Notes under the pieces: generated by a model
Told to the model about the DNA's origin: nothing
Seen by the model: the letters and a program-made list of their open reading frames with translations, nothing else
Database searches by the model: none
Translations under genes and position numbers: made by a program
Part shown: positions 9,252 through 18,156 of the stretch, in pieces
Numbering within the stretch: position 1 is the stretch's first letter
Layout: the number at the start of each line of letters is the position of its first letter
Source: an uncultured Roseburia sp.
GTDB taxonomy: Bacteria; Bacillota; Clostridia; Lachnospirales; Lachnospiraceae
Assembly (NCBI GenBank): GCA_910587865.1
Contig: CAJUNX010000014.1
Span: 1-64,000 of the forward strand
DNA length: 64,000 bases
Direction: 5' to 3'

Positions 9252-10137
9252 GAATAATACTGTATTACTAATTGGTGATACTGGAATGCTGGGGCAGGCA
9301 GTCCGGAAGCGCCTGGAAGATAACGGTGAAAATGTAATTGGAGCAAGCAGATCCAGCAAAGATTTTTCTGTTGATTTACTTGATGATAAAAATGTGGAAA
9401 TATGTTTTACAGAAGCAAAACCCGGGATTGTAATCAATGCTTCGGGTCTGATCAGTATAGACGGATGCGAAAGTAATCCTGATATGGCATATCGTTTAAA
9501 CGGAAGGCTGCCCGGGATTCTTGCTGACTACTGTAAAAAATATCATGCATATTTCGTGCAGGTATCAACGGATCATTATTATTCAGGCGATCACAATGGC
9601 AGGCATAAAGAAACTGATCCCATGATTCTGGTAAATGAGTATGCGAGGAGCAAGTATGCCGGAGAATGTTTTTCATTACTGTATCCGAATACCCTTGTTT
9701 TAAGAACGAATGTTATCGGATTTCGTGGAAAAGGAGCAGATACATTTATAGAATGGGTCATTCATGCAATTGAAAACGAGGATAAACTGGAATTATATGA
9801 TGATTTTTATACGTCATCCATTAATTCGCCGGACTTTGCCAGAATTTTGACAGATATATTGAAGAAAAAGCCTGTCGGAATATACAATCTTGGAGCTTCC
9901 TATGTATCCAGCAAAAAGGATTTTATCATTACCCTGGCAAAGGAATTGTTTGGATTTATCCCTCCGCACACAACAGGAAGCGTCCATGATATCAGCAGGT
10001 CGAACCGGGCGGATTCGTTGGGCCTGGATACGAAAAAGATTGAGACTCTGCTGGGATACAGGATGCCGTCACTGGAAGAGACGGTACAAAGTATAAAGTC
10101 AGATTATTTAAAAAGGAAGGAACATCATGAAATATAA
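9241..10137 (+). CDS. RmlD-like SDR reductase
   Basis: A 298-residue extended short-chain dehydrogenase of the RmlD/SpsK branch. The nucleotide-binding GDTGMLGQ is near residue 12, VDLLDD near 44, VQVSTDHYYSGD near 100 and YARSKYAGE near 139 (catalytic Tyr and Lys). RmlD enzymes reduce a 4-keto-6-deoxy sugar nucleotide. No RmlA, RmlB or rhamnose transferase lies nearby, so dTDP-rhamnose is unlikely here. Its place between the CMP-sugar synthetase and the NeuB-like synthase, overlapping both by 11 bases, suggests it reduces an intermediate or the finished product of this unit, as in spore-coat Sps gene sets. Substrate not known. Confidence 0.75.
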   Translation: MTNKNNTVLLIGDTGMLGQAVRKRLEDNGENVIGASRSSKDFSVDLLDDKNVEICFTEAKPGIVINASGLISIDGCESNPDMAYRLNGRLPGILADYCKKYHAYFVQVSTDHYYSGDHNGRHKETDPMILVNEYARSKYAGECFSLLYPNTLVLRTNVIGFRGKGADTFIEWVIHAIENEDKLELYDDFYTSSINSPDFARILTDILKKKPVGIYNLGASYVSSKKDFIITLAKELFGFIPPHTTGSVHDISRSNRADSLGLDTKKIETLLGYRMPSLEETVQSIKSDYLKRKEHHEI

Positions 10138-11203
10138 TTCCACAATCCGTATCGGTCAGCATACAATTGATATCAGTTCACCAGTATACTTTGTAGCTGA
10201 CATAGCAGCGAACCATAATGGTGATCTTTCCACAGCGAAAGAATTAATATGGCTTGCGAAGGAAGCCGGGGCAGATGCAGTAAAGTTTCAGCATTTCCTG
10301 GCAGATAAAATAGTCAGTGATTACGGGTTCAGACATTTGGGAGCCCAGTCTGGTCATCAGGCGAAATGGGAAAAAAGTGTCTATGAGACATACAAAGATG
10401 CAGAATTCAATCGTGACTGGAATGAGATTCTTGCAAAGGAAGCTGCTCAGGCAGAAATTGACTACTTTACTGCTCCTTATGATTTCGAAGCAATTGAAGC
10501 GCTAGATAAATACATTCCCGCTTATAAAATAGGATCAGGAGATGTGACGTGGATAGAATTTATTGAATTTGTGGCACAGCGGAACAAACCTGTTATGCTG
10601 GCAACCGGAGCGTCCGATATGCAGGAAGTCGAGCGGGCAGTTGATGGAGTACTGAAGTACAATCCTGATATCATACTGATGCAGTGCAATACGAACTATA
10701 CAGGAGACCTGCAGAATTTCCGCTACATTAACCTGAATGTACTGAAAACTTATGCGGTTCGTTATCCCAACATGGTACTGGGACTGTCCGATCATACTCC
10801 CGGGCATGCCACAGTGCTGGGAGCGATTGCGCTGGGTGCAAGAGTAATCGAAAAACATTTTACTGCTGACAATAATCAGACCGGACCAGATCATGCTTTT
10901 TCCATGAACCCTAAAACATGGAAAGAGATGGTGGAACGTTCAAGAGAACTGGAATTCGCACTTGGTACAGGAATTAAGACAGTGGAAACAAACGAGAAGG
11001 AAACTGTCGTTCTGCAGCGGAGATCAGTCAGGGCAAAAACAGATCTGAAGGCCGGAACAGTTCTTACGGCAGATATGCTGGAGGAATTAAGGCCTGCGCC
11101 ATCGGATGCCATATTTCCATATCAGAAGAATAATATAGTGGGAAAAAGGCTGATTGCTGATAAAGAAAAAGGAGATTATCTGAAGCAGTCAGAACTGGAG
11201 TGA
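10127..11203 (+). CDS. NeuB-family nonulosonate synthase with SAF domain
   Basis: Condenses phosphoenolpyruvate with a six-carbon sugar to make a nine-carbon keto-acid. The N-terminal TIM barrel reads VADIAANHNGDL near 24, KFQHF near 51, AYKIGSGD near 134, GLSDHTPGH near 222 and EKHFTADNN near 243 (metal and PEP site). The C-terminal antifreeze-like SAF domain (RSVRAKTDLKAG onward) starts near 300. RBS AAGGAAGGA. It carries ADIAANHNGD and an unusual KIVSDYGFRH segment in place of the classic PseI or NeuB residues, so it may define another substrate class. The other synthase at 40.5 kb has the LegI/NeuB-like AEAGINHNGD. Family certain, sugar unknown. Confidence 0.88.
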   Translation: MKYNSTIRIGQHTIDISSPVYFVADIAANHNGDLSTAKELIWLAKEAGADAVKFQHFLADKIVSDYGFRHLGAQSGHQAKWEKSVYETYKDAEFNRDWNEILAKEAAQAEIDYFTAPYDFEAIEALDKYIPAYKIGSGDVTWIEFIEFVAQRNKPVMLATGASDMQEVERAVDGVLKYNPDIILMQCNTNYTGDLQNFRYINLNVLKTYAVRYPNMVLGLSDHTPGHATVLGAIALGARVIEKHFTADNNQTGPDHAFSMNPKTWKEMVERSRELEFALGTGIKTVETNEKETVVLQRRSVRAKTDLKAGTVLTADMLEELRPAPSDAIFPYQKNNIVGKRLIADKEKGDYLKQSELE

Positions 11204-11209
11204 CGTACA

Positions 11210-11752
11210 ATGCTAAAAGGGAAAATAACAGGTCTCAGAGCAGTGGAGAGGACAGATTTACCCAGACTGCTTGAGTGGAGAAATCAGCCGGAATACAGAA
11301 TTTTTTTCCGGGAATACCGGGAGCTTGGTATAGAAAACCAGGAACGATGGTATATAAGTAAAGTTTTAGAGGACGAGCACACACGGATGTTTTCGATTGT
11401 GGAGTCTGAAACGGGAGAGTTAATTGGTGCATGCGGACTCTGCTATATAGACTGGCTGAATCGATGTGCAGATTTTTCAATTTATATTGGCAGGGATAAT
11501 CTGTATATCGACGATGACTATGCGGTGGATGCCGGAAAGACTCTGATCGATTACGGATTTCAGGAACTGAATCTCCACAGATTGTGGTCTGAAATTTATG
11601 ATATAGACGAGAAGAAAAAAAAGATGTTTGAGCAGCTCGGATTTGTGCATGAGGCGACGCATGAATCCACACACTGGACAGAAGGACGCTGGGTCAATTC
11701 ATGGTATTACCGGTTACTTTCCAGTGAATCACATGCATTTAAAAACGGATAG
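11210..11752 (+). CDS. GNAT N-acetyltransferase, RimJ/PseH-like
   Basis: A 180-residue acetyl-CoA-dependent transferase. WRNQPEYRIFFRE near 23-35 and the ETGELIGACGLCYID strand near 67 match the PseH/RimJ layout, and LNLHRLWSEIYDIDEKKKKMFEQLGF near 122 is the CoA-side helix and beta bulge. It would acetylate the 4-amino group of the sugar made by an upstream aminotransferase. The start lies six bases after the synthase stop, with GGAG inside that stop region. It is the last gene of the compact unit and the only PseH-like candidate in the window, so it may also serve the PseB/PseC branch. Confidence 0.75.
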   Translation: MLKGKITGLRAVERTDLPRLLEWRNQPEYRIFFREYRELGIENQERWYISKVLEDEHTRMFSIVESETGELIGACGLCYIDWLNRCADFSIYIGRDNLYIDDDYAVDAGKTLIDYGFQELNLHRLWSEIYDIDEKKKKMFEQLGFVHEATHESTHWTEGRWVNSWYYRLLSSESHAFKNG

Positions 11753-11770
11753 TGCGCAGAAAGAGGAAAA

Positions 11771-12562
11771 ATGAAAGTAGTAATTCTTGCAGGAGGATAC
11801 GGTACACGGATTTCAGAAGAATCACATCTGAGACCCAAACCCATGATAGAAATAGGCGGCAAACCTCTGCTTTGGCATATTATGAAAATATACTTTTACT
11901 ACGGATGTCATGACTTTATCATATGTGCCGGATACAAACAGCATGTAATCAAGGAATGGTTTGCAGATTATTTTCTGCACAATTCCGATGTTACATTCGA
12001 TTTTCAGAACGGGACAGATGAAATCACAATACATGATCAGCACTGCGAGCCATGGAAGGTCACTGTGGTGGATACGGGCCTGGATACCATGACAGGCGGC
12101 CGTATCAGGCGTATACAGAAATATATCGGAAACGAAACATTTATGCTGACATATGGAGACGGAGTCTGTGATGTGGATATTAACGAACTGATAAAATTCC
12201 ACCAGGCAAAAGGACGGACTGTCACAATAACAGCGGTGATTAAGGAACAGAATAAAGGCGTTCTTGAGGTGGGAAATGATGGTCTGATCCGGTCATTCAG
12301 GGAAAAGAGCACCGACGACAGCACAAGAATAAATGGTGGTTTTATGGTGCTGAATCCCCAGATTTTCGACTATATTGAAGGTGATGATACTGTTTTTGAA
12401 AAGGATCCGATGGAACAGCTGGCGGAGCGCGGGGAACTGGCAGCATACCGGCATGACGGTTTCTGGCAGTGTATGGATACCAGAAGAGAAATGGAAAAAC
12501 TGGAACTGATGATACAGGAAAAACGTGCACCCTGGATGAAATGGGAAACAGATTCCGACTGA
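11771..12562 (+). CDS. rfbF: Glucose-1-phosphate cytidylyltransferase
   Basis: Makes CDP-glucose from CTP and glucose-1-phosphate, the first step for CDP-linked 3,6-dideoxyhexoses. The nucleotidyltransferase signature LAGGYGTRISEE is at residues 5-16, KPMIEIGGKPLLWHIMK near 24, YGDGVCDVD near 128 (metal-binding Asp) and NGGFMVL near 192. The length of 263 is close to RfbF/AscA. RBS AGAGGA. It is followed 26 bases later by rfbH and forms a five-gene block with the reductase, epimerase and rfbG. Identification is confident. Confidence 0.93.
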   Translation: MKVVILAGGYGTRISEESHLRPKPMIEIGGKPLLWHIMKIYFYYGCHDFIICAGYKQHVIKEWFADYFLHNSDVTFDFQNGTDEITIHDQHCEPWKVTVVDTGLDTMTGGRIRRIQKYIGNETFMLTYGDGVCDVDINELIKFHQAKGRTVTITAVIKEQNKGVLEVGNDGLIRSFREKSTDDSTRINGGFMVLNPQIFDYIEGDDTVFEKDPMEQLAERGELAAYRHDGFWQCMDTRREMEKLELMIQEKRAPWMKWETDSD

Positions 12563-12588
12563 ATATATATAAGCAAAGGAAGATTGAA

Positions 12589-13932
12589 ATGTCTGACTGG
12601 AAAAACGAACAGGAAGCGAGAGAAGAGATCAGGAATCTTGTAGCGGAATATTACTACAGATTTAAAAAGAACAGAAAAGCGTTTCAGCCCGGGGATCGTA
12701 TTGCATATGCATCACGTGTATTTGATGAAAAGGAGATGCAGAGTCTCACGGATGCAGTGCTCGATTTCTGGCTCACGACAGGCCGGTTCAGTGATGAGTT
12801 TGAAAAAGAGTTTGCCCGGTGGATCGGGGTAAAATATGCGCATCTTGTCAATTCCGGATCCAGCGCAAATCTGATCGCATTCAGTGTCCTGACAGCGCCT
12901 GAACTGGGAGAACGGCAGATTAAGCGCGGGGACGAGGTCATTACGGTTGCCTGCGGATTCCCGACCACGGTTGCCCCGGTTCTGCAGTATGGCGCCGTAC
13001 CGGTCTTTGTGGATGTGACAATCCCACAGTATAACATTGATACGGACAGACTTGAAGAAGCATACAGCCCGAAGACAAAAGCGGTCATGATTGCCCACAC
13101 ACTTGGAAACCCGTTTGACCTGAAGGCAGTGAAAGCATTCTGTGAAAAATATAATCTGTGGCTGGTGGAAGATAACTGTGATGCGCTTGGTTCACAGTAT
13201 ACGATAGACGGGAAAACAAAATATACAGGAACATGGGGGGACATCGGTACCAGTTCCTTTTATCCGCCGCACCACATGACGATGGGGGAAGGCGGATGCG
13301 TTTATACCGATAACCCGCTTCTGCACCGGCTGATTCTCTCCTGCCGGGACTGGGGACGGGACTGTGTCTGCCCGTCTGGTGTAGACGGGATCTGCGGTCA
13401 TCGCTTTGACCGGCAGCTGGGAGAGCTTCCATTCGGTTATGACCATAAATATACCTACAGTCATTTCGGGTATAATCTGAAGGTTACGGATCTGCAGGCG
13501 GCTGTCGGAGTGGAGCAGCTCAAGAAATTTCCGGAATTCGTGGAACGCCGGAGACAGAACTGGGACAGACTGCACAGAGCCCTCGAACCGTTAAAGGATA
13601 AAATCATACTTCCAGAACCCGCAGAAAACAGCCGGCCGTCATGGTTCGGCTTTTTAATTACGGTAAATGAGGACAGCGGACCGGACAGAAACAGGATTAC
13701 GGAATATATCGAAAACCATAATATCCAGACAAGACTGCTGTTCAGCGGAAATCTTATCCGTCACCCGGCATTTGACCCGATCAGGGGAACCGGTGCTTAC
13801 CGGGTTGCAGGCGGGCTTGATCAGACGGATTATATTATGAATCATACATTTTGGGTGGGGGTTTATCCGGGAATGACAGACGATATGCTGGATTATATGG
13901 CAGAAGTGATCACAGAGGCGGTAAAAAAGTGA
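12589..13932 (+). CDS. rfbH: CDP-4-keto-6-deoxyglucose 3-dehydrase (E1)
   Basis: PMP- and [2Fe-2S]-dependent enzyme that removes the 3-hydroxyl of CDP-4-keto-6-deoxyglucose. It is DegT-like, but the PLP lysine is replaced by histidine in SFYPPHHMTMGEGG (His228-229), the hallmark of E1. Candidate iron-sulfur ligands are Cys197, Cys259, Cys261 and Cys269, giving the C-x-C-x7-C spacing. The frame is open further upstream, but ATG 12589 has AAAGGAAG in front and matches the family N-terminus. E1 normally works with the E3 reductase AscD/RfbI, which I do not find in this window. Confidence 0.93.
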   Translation: MSDWKNEQEAREEIRNLVAEYYYRFKKNRKAFQPGDRIAYASRVFDEKEMQSLTDAVLDFWLTTGRFSDEFEKEFARWIGVKYAHLVNSGSSANLIAFSVLTAPELGERQIKRGDEVITVACGFPTTVAPVLQYGAVPVFVDVTIPQYNIDTDRLEEAYSPKTKAVMIAHTLGNPFDLKAVKAFCEKYNLWLVEDNCDALGSQYTIDGKTKYTGTWGDIGTSSFYPPHHMTMGEGGCVYTDNPLLHRLILSCRDWGRDCVCPSGVDGICGHRFDRQLGELPFGYDHKYTYSHFGYNLKVTDLQAAVGVEQLKKFPEFVERRRQNWDRLHRALEPLKDKIILPEPAENSRPSWFGFLITVNEDSGPDRNRITEYIENHNIQTRLLFSGNLIRHPAFDPIRGTGAYRVAGGLDQTDYIMNHTFWVGVYPGMTDDMLDYMAEVITEAVKK

Positions 13933-14849
13933 AAAAGGCAATTGTATCAGGAGCAAACGGTTTTATCGGAACAGCCCTGTGCAGGGAACTGTCTGAACAC
14001 GGAACAGAAACGATTGCGATCGTGAGAAATGAAAATGAAAATTATGATTCCATTGCAGGCCTGGAAAATGTACGGATTGTTTTTTCTGACCTGGCACAGT
14101 TTAAGGACCTGGATCAGGTGATACCGGACAGGGATGCTGATGTGTTTTATCATCTGGCATGGATCGGGAGTGCGGGAGATTTAAGAGGAAATACAGACAT
14201 ACAGCTGGACAATGTCAGATATGCCTGTGAAACGCTGCAGATGTGTAAAAGGATCGGCTGCGGACGGTTTGTATTCGCATCGAGTATTATGGAATATGAA
14301 ATCATGGCGCTCATGGATACGGATGAAACACCGGGTATAAACACACTTTATTCCAGCGCCAAGCTGTCAGCAGATTTCATGCTTCGTACCCTGGCAGGAC
14401 ATTACGGGACTGACTATATCCGCGCCGTGATTTCCAATATTTATGGTCCGGGTGAAAAAAGTCCGAGGCTGATCAGCACGAGTCTCCGGAAAATGCTGAA
14501 TCATGAACACTGTTCCTTTTCGGCGGGGGAACAGCTCTATGATTTTGTATATATAACGGATGCCGTCAGGATGTTCCGGGCGATCGGTGAAAAAGGACTC
14601 ACCAACCGTACCTATTATATCGGAAGTCTGAATCCGCGTCCGCTGAAGGAATTCCTGCTGGAAATGAGAGATCAGGCAGATCCGGAGGCGGAGCCGGGAC
14701 TTGGCGAAATACCCTTTACCGGAGTTTCACTGACATACAGAGAATTCGATGTGACTGCAGTAAAGAATGATACCGGTGTGATACCGGAAATCTCATTCCG
14801 GGAAGGAATAAAAAGGACACTGGAGTGGATGAAGGAGTGCGGGGAATGA
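13929..14849 (+). CDS. SDR 4-reductase/epimerase, CDP-dideoxyhexose synthase (AscF/RfbJ-like)
   Basis: An extended short-chain dehydrogenase starting at GTG 13929, which overlaps the rfbH stop as GTGA. GANGFIG is near residue 7, HLAWIGSAG near 84, FASSIMEYE near 120 and YSSAKLSADFM near 145 (Tyr and Lys). In CDP-dideoxyhexose clusters this position holds the reductase that fixes the C4 stereochemistry: RfbJ for abequose, RfbS for paratose, AscF for ascarylose. Since a 5-epimerase-like gene follows, the AscF role is the best fit. Sequence alone does not decide which. Confidence 0.75.
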   Translation: MKKAIVSGANGFIGTALCRELSEHGTETIAIVRNENENYDSIAGLENVRIVFSDLAQFKDLDQVIPDRDADVFYHLAWIGSAGDLRGNTDIQLDNVRYACETLQMCKRIGCGRFVFASSIMEYEIMALMDTDETPGINTLYSSAKLSADFMLRTLAGHYGTDYIRAVISNIYGPGEKSPRLISTSLRKMLNHEHCSFSAGEQLYDFVYITDAVRMFRAIGEKGLTNRTYYIGSLNPRPLKEFLLEMRDQADPEAEPGLGEIPFTGVSLTYREFDVTAVKNDTGVIPEISFREGIKRTLEWMKECGE

Positions 14850-15412
14850 ACACAGGATTTGTTTTTTCACCATTACAGCCGGAGGGCGCTTTTATCATAC
14901 AGAACTGCTATTCGGGTGATAACAGAGGAAGTTTTCAGAAATGTCTGGAAAAAGATATTTTCAGGGAAAACGGAATCCCTTTTGAATTAAACGAGACGTT
15001 TGTCTCTGTATCTGCAAAAAATGTAATCCGCGGGATCCATTTCCAGCTGTCCTGCCCGCAGGCAAAACTCGTTACGGTCCTGTCAGGGCGGATATGGGAT
15101 GTTATCGTGGATTTAAGAATGACAGGTACAACTTACAAAAAATGGACGGCTGTCGAGCTGAGTCAGGAAAATCATAAAAGCATCTATGTTCCACGCGGAT
15201 TCGGACACGGCTTTGCGGCTCTTGAGGACAACAGCACTGTGCTCTATCAGTGTGACGGAAAGTATGACAAAGAGACCGATACGGGAATCATTTTTGATGA
15301 TCCAGAGATTGGAATTTCCTGGCCGGTTGATAAAGAAGCAGCCATTCACTCACAGCGGGATCTGGGTTTTTCAGGGATTGCGGAATATGAAAGAAATCCT
15401 ATGCGGATATGA
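14846..15412 (+). CDS. RmlC-family epimerase, AscE-like
   Basis: A cupin-fold dTDP-4-dehydrorhamnose 3,5-epimerase homologue, here probably acting on a CDP-3,6-dideoxy-4-keto-hexose as AscE does. Start ATG 14846 overlaps the previous stop as ATGA. Visible elements are NETFVSVSAKNVIRGIHFQ (catalytic His near 63), YVPRGFGHGF near 113 and LYQCDGKYDKETDTGI near 133 (Tyr proton donor). The length of 188 is normal. No other dTDP-rhamnose gene is present, and it sits between the reductase and rfbG, so epimerisation at C5 toward an L-sugar is inferred. Confidence 0.8.
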   Translation: MNTGFVFSPLQPEGAFIIQNCYSGDNRGSFQKCLEKDIFRENGIPFELNETFVSVSAKNVIRGIHFQLSCPQAKLVTVLSGRIWDVIVDLRMTGTTYKKWTAVELSQENHKSIYVPRGFGHGFAALEDNSTVLYQCDGKYDKETDTGIIFDDPEIGISWPVDKEAAIHSQRDLGFSGIAEYERNPMRI

Positions 15413-15463
15413 TTTTCAGAATGACATTATACAGACAGGTTATCTTACCAGGGAAAATAAAAC

Positions 15464-16705
15464 ATGTATCATTCATCAGCAGATTATAAAGAACTGTTAA
15501 ATTTTTATCGGAATAAACGCATCCTCATCACCGGCCACACCGGCTTCAAGGGTGCCTGGCTGACCAGGATCCTTTTAAATGCAGGAGCCTGTGTCTGCGG
15601 TTACGCTTCAGAGCCGCCGACGGATCCGAATCTGTTTACGATCACCGGCCTTGCAGACATCATGGCAGAAAACTCCGTCACCGGCGATATCCGTGATCTG
15701 TATCATCTGAAATCCGTTTTTGCCTCCTTCCGTCCCGACATCGTCTTCCACCTGGCTGCCCAGCCCATCGTCCGGGACAGCTACCGCGATCCGGTCGGCA
15801 CCTACAGCACAAACGTGATGGGCACCGTAAACATCCTGGAATGCATCCGTCTCTCGGAACCGGGGCAGGAATTAAATGACGGCACGTGGAAAGGCGTGCA
15901 GTCTTTCCTGAATGTTACGACCGATAAGGTTTATAAAAATAATGAATGGGAATACGGCTACCGGGAAAATGATCCGCTGGACGGATTTGACCCGTATTCG
16001 AATTCCAAGAGCTGTTCCGAGCTGGTGACGCATGCCTACCGGAGCAGCTTTTTTGAGGGAAATGAACACGCGGTGAGGATTTCCACTGCCCGGGCCGGAA
16101 ATGTCATCGGCGGCGGTGATTTTGCAAAGGACCGGATCATCCCGGACTGTGTCCGGGCCGTACAGCATGCTTTTCAGAACAAAGCGGACACGGCGGAGAT
16201 TACCGTGCGCAATCCGTATTCCATCCGCCCGTACCAGCATGTGCTGGAGCCGCTGTTTGCGTATCTGATGATCGCAAAGGCCCAGTATGAGGACCGTACC
16301 TTTGCCGGGTATTACAATGTGGGGCCGGATGACTGTGATTGTATCACGACAGGAGAGCTCGTGGAGCTGTTCTGTGAAAAATGGAACCGTCTGTTCTCTG
16401 CAGACTGCGGTACAGATACGCAGGGAGACGGAACGCAGATATTTCCAGATGGATTTCCGCATGCCGGCTGGCGCAGTGTGGCAGAGCCGGGAGCGCCGCA
16501 TGAGGCGGACTTTCTGAAGCTTGACACGTCAAGGATGAAGCGTACCTTTCACTGGAAACCACACTGGCATATGGATCAGGCGGTGGAACAGACCGTAAGG
16601 TTTTCAAAGGTATGGCTGCGGTGTGCAGAGAAAAATGATTATTCGGAAACAGCGAAGGAAATGGATCGGGAGATTGCTGAGTATATAGGAGGTATTGTCA
16701 AATAA
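15464..16705 (+). CDS. rfbG: CDP-glucose 4,6-dehydratase
   Basis: Extended SDR converting CDP-glucose to CDP-4-keto-6-deoxyglucose, ahead of RfbH. ITGHTGFKGAWL is near residue 21 (the RfbG form of the Rossmann motif), HLAAQPIVRDSY near 97, STNVMGTVNILE near 113, TTDKVYKN near 145 and YSNSKSCSELV near 173. RNPYSIRPYQHVLEPL near 247 is diagnostic. At 413 residues it is longer than the usual 355-360; the extra length is an N-terminal extension and an insert near 290-320. RBS AGGG about ten bases upstream. It is the last gene of the CDP-sugar block. Confidence 0.93.
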   Translation: MYHSSADYKELLNFYRNKRILITGHTGFKGAWLTRILLNAGACVCGYASEPPTDPNLFTITGLADIMAENSVTGDIRDLYHLKSVFASFRPDIVFHLAAQPIVRDSYRDPVGTYSTNVMGTVNILECIRLSEPGQELNDGTWKGVQSFLNVTTDKVYKNNEWEYGYRENDPLDGFDPYSNSKSCSELVTHAYRSSFFEGNEHAVRISTARAGNVIGGGDFAKDRIIPDCVRAVQHAFQNKADTAEITVRNPYSIRPYQHVLEPLFAYLMIAKAQYEDRTFAGYYNVGPDDCDCITTGELVELFCEKWNRLFSADCGTDTQGDGTQIFPDGFPHAGWRSVAEPGAPHEADFLKLDTSRMKRTFHWKPHWHMDQAVEQTVRFSKVWLRCAEKNDYSETAKEMDREIAEYIGGIVK

Positions 16706-18130
16706 TTGATATTTTCAAGTATTTATTTTACATTCTTTTTTCTACCTATTCTTCTTGGATTATATTTTATATCAAAATCGAGCTATAGAAACTATATTTT
16801 ACTTATAGCAAGTTTAGGATTTTATGCATATGGTGAACCCAAATTTGTTTCAATAATGGTATTGTTGATAATAGCAAATTATATATTTGCCATTATAATT
16901 GATAATAACAAAAATATAGTCCTGAAAAATATGTGGATGTTTTTGTCCATTTTTATTAATTTGGGAATACTATTCCTTTACAAATACTGGGACTTTACAA
17001 TAAAAAATATTAATACGATCTGTCACACTGATATTCCTATTCAAAATATGACATTACCTATAGGAATTTCTTTTTTTACATTTCAGGCATTGTCCTATAT
17101 CATAGATGTTTATCGTGGAAGTACAAAGGCACAAAAAAATCCCTTTTTTTTAGCATTATATATAATTTTTTTCCCACAGCTTATTGCCGGACCAATTATT
17201 CGATATAATTCTGTTGTAGAACAAATAAAACAAAGAGCTATCAGCATTGAAAAATTTGGATATGGAACGAAACGTTTTATTTGCGGTTTTGCAAAAAAAG
17301 TTATTATTGCAAATAATTTGTCTATTGTCGCGGAGCAGGTATTCTCAATATCAGATTACACAAATGTGTCTGCATTATATTTGTGGATAGGCACTTTGTG
17401 CTATTCATTACAAATATTTTATGATTTTTCGGGATACTCAGATATGGCGATAGGGCTTGGGAAAATGTTTGGTTTTGATTACGAGGAGAATTTTAATTAT
17501 CCTTATACTGCCAGATCAATCACAGACTTTTGGCGTCGATGGCATATTTCGTTATCTAAATGGTTTCGTGACTATGTGTATATACCTCTTGGCGGATCAA
17601 AAAAGGGGGCATATCGGCAAATTATAAATTTACTTGTAATATGGCTGTTAACCGGAATATGGCATGGTGCAAATTTTACTTTTATCATATGGGGGCTTAT
17701 ATACTTTATATTTCTTATATTGGAAAAGTTTATTATAAAACCAGTTCAGAGAAATTGGGTTCTAAAAATCATTTGGCAGATTTGTACTTTATTGATTGTA
17801 AACTTTCAATGGGTAATTTTTAACTCAAAATCTGTAAAAGACGCATATTACATTATACTAGCCATGTTAGGAAAAAATACCAGCTTCTTCAGAGAAAATG
17901 ATGCTCAGATATGCTTGGTGTTTCGAGAATATGGTATATTTATTTTTTTGGGAATTCTATTTGCAATGCCAATAGCAAAGAAAATATCAAAAATGATAAA
18001 TACAACAGGTAAAACAGGCATATTTCTAAAATCAGTTAGTTTACCTATCGGATATATAGCAATCTTTTTTTGGGCAATGTCGTTTTTGATTTTAGGGGCA
18101 CATAATCCGTTTATATATTTTAATTTTTAA
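16706..18130 (+). CDS. MBOAT-family O-acyltransferase
   Basis: A polytopic membrane enzyme of the AlgI/DltB/PatA group that passes an acyl group, usually acetyl, across the membrane to a surface polymer. FWRRWHISLSKWFRDYVYIPLGG near 270 and the catalytic-histidine region LLTGIWHGANFTFIIWG near 315 are clear. Residues LSFFTF-like near 112 and SLGFYAYGEPKF near 36 are also typical. I take TTG 16706, immediately after the rfbG stop, as start, because the family N-terminus begins IFSSIYFTFFFLP and AGGAGG lies 13 bases upstream. It is followed by the DHHW partner. AT-rich and unlike the CDP-sugar genes before it. Confidence 0.9.
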   Translation: MIFSSIYFTFFFLPILLGLYFISKSSYRNYILLIASLGFYAYGEPKFVSIMVLLIIANYIFAIIIDNNKNIVLKNMWMFLSIFINLGILFLYKYWDFTIKNINTICHTDIPIQNMTLPIGISFFTFQALSYIIDVYRGSTKAQKNPFFLALYIIFFPQLIAGPIIRYNSVVEQIKQRAISIEKFGYGTKRFICGFAKKVIIANNLSIVAEQVFSISDYTNVSALYLWIGTLCYSLQIFYDFSGYSDMAIGLGKMFGFDYEENFNYPYTARSITDFWRRWHISLSKWFRDYVYIPLGGSKKGAYRQIINLLVIWLLTGIWHGANFTFIIWGLIYFIFLILEKFIIKPVQRNWVLKIIWQICTLLIVNFQWVIFNSKSVKDAYYIILAMLGKNTSFFRENDAQICLVFREYGIFIFLGILFAMPIAKKISKMINTTGKTGIFLKSVSLPIGYIAIFFWAMSFLILGAHNPFIYFNF

Positions 18131-18156
18131 GTATCAGATAGCAAGGAGAATTTAAA

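Noticed and set aside
9241..10137. RmlD-like gene as part of a dTDP-rhamnose pathway
   Set aside because: No RmlA or RmlB nearby; overlapping neighbours are nonulosonate genes.
14846..15412. RmlC-family gene as true dTDP-4-dehydrorhamnose epimerase
   Set aside because: It lies inside a CDP-dideoxyhexose block with no other dTDP-rhamnose gene, so an AscE-like role fits better.
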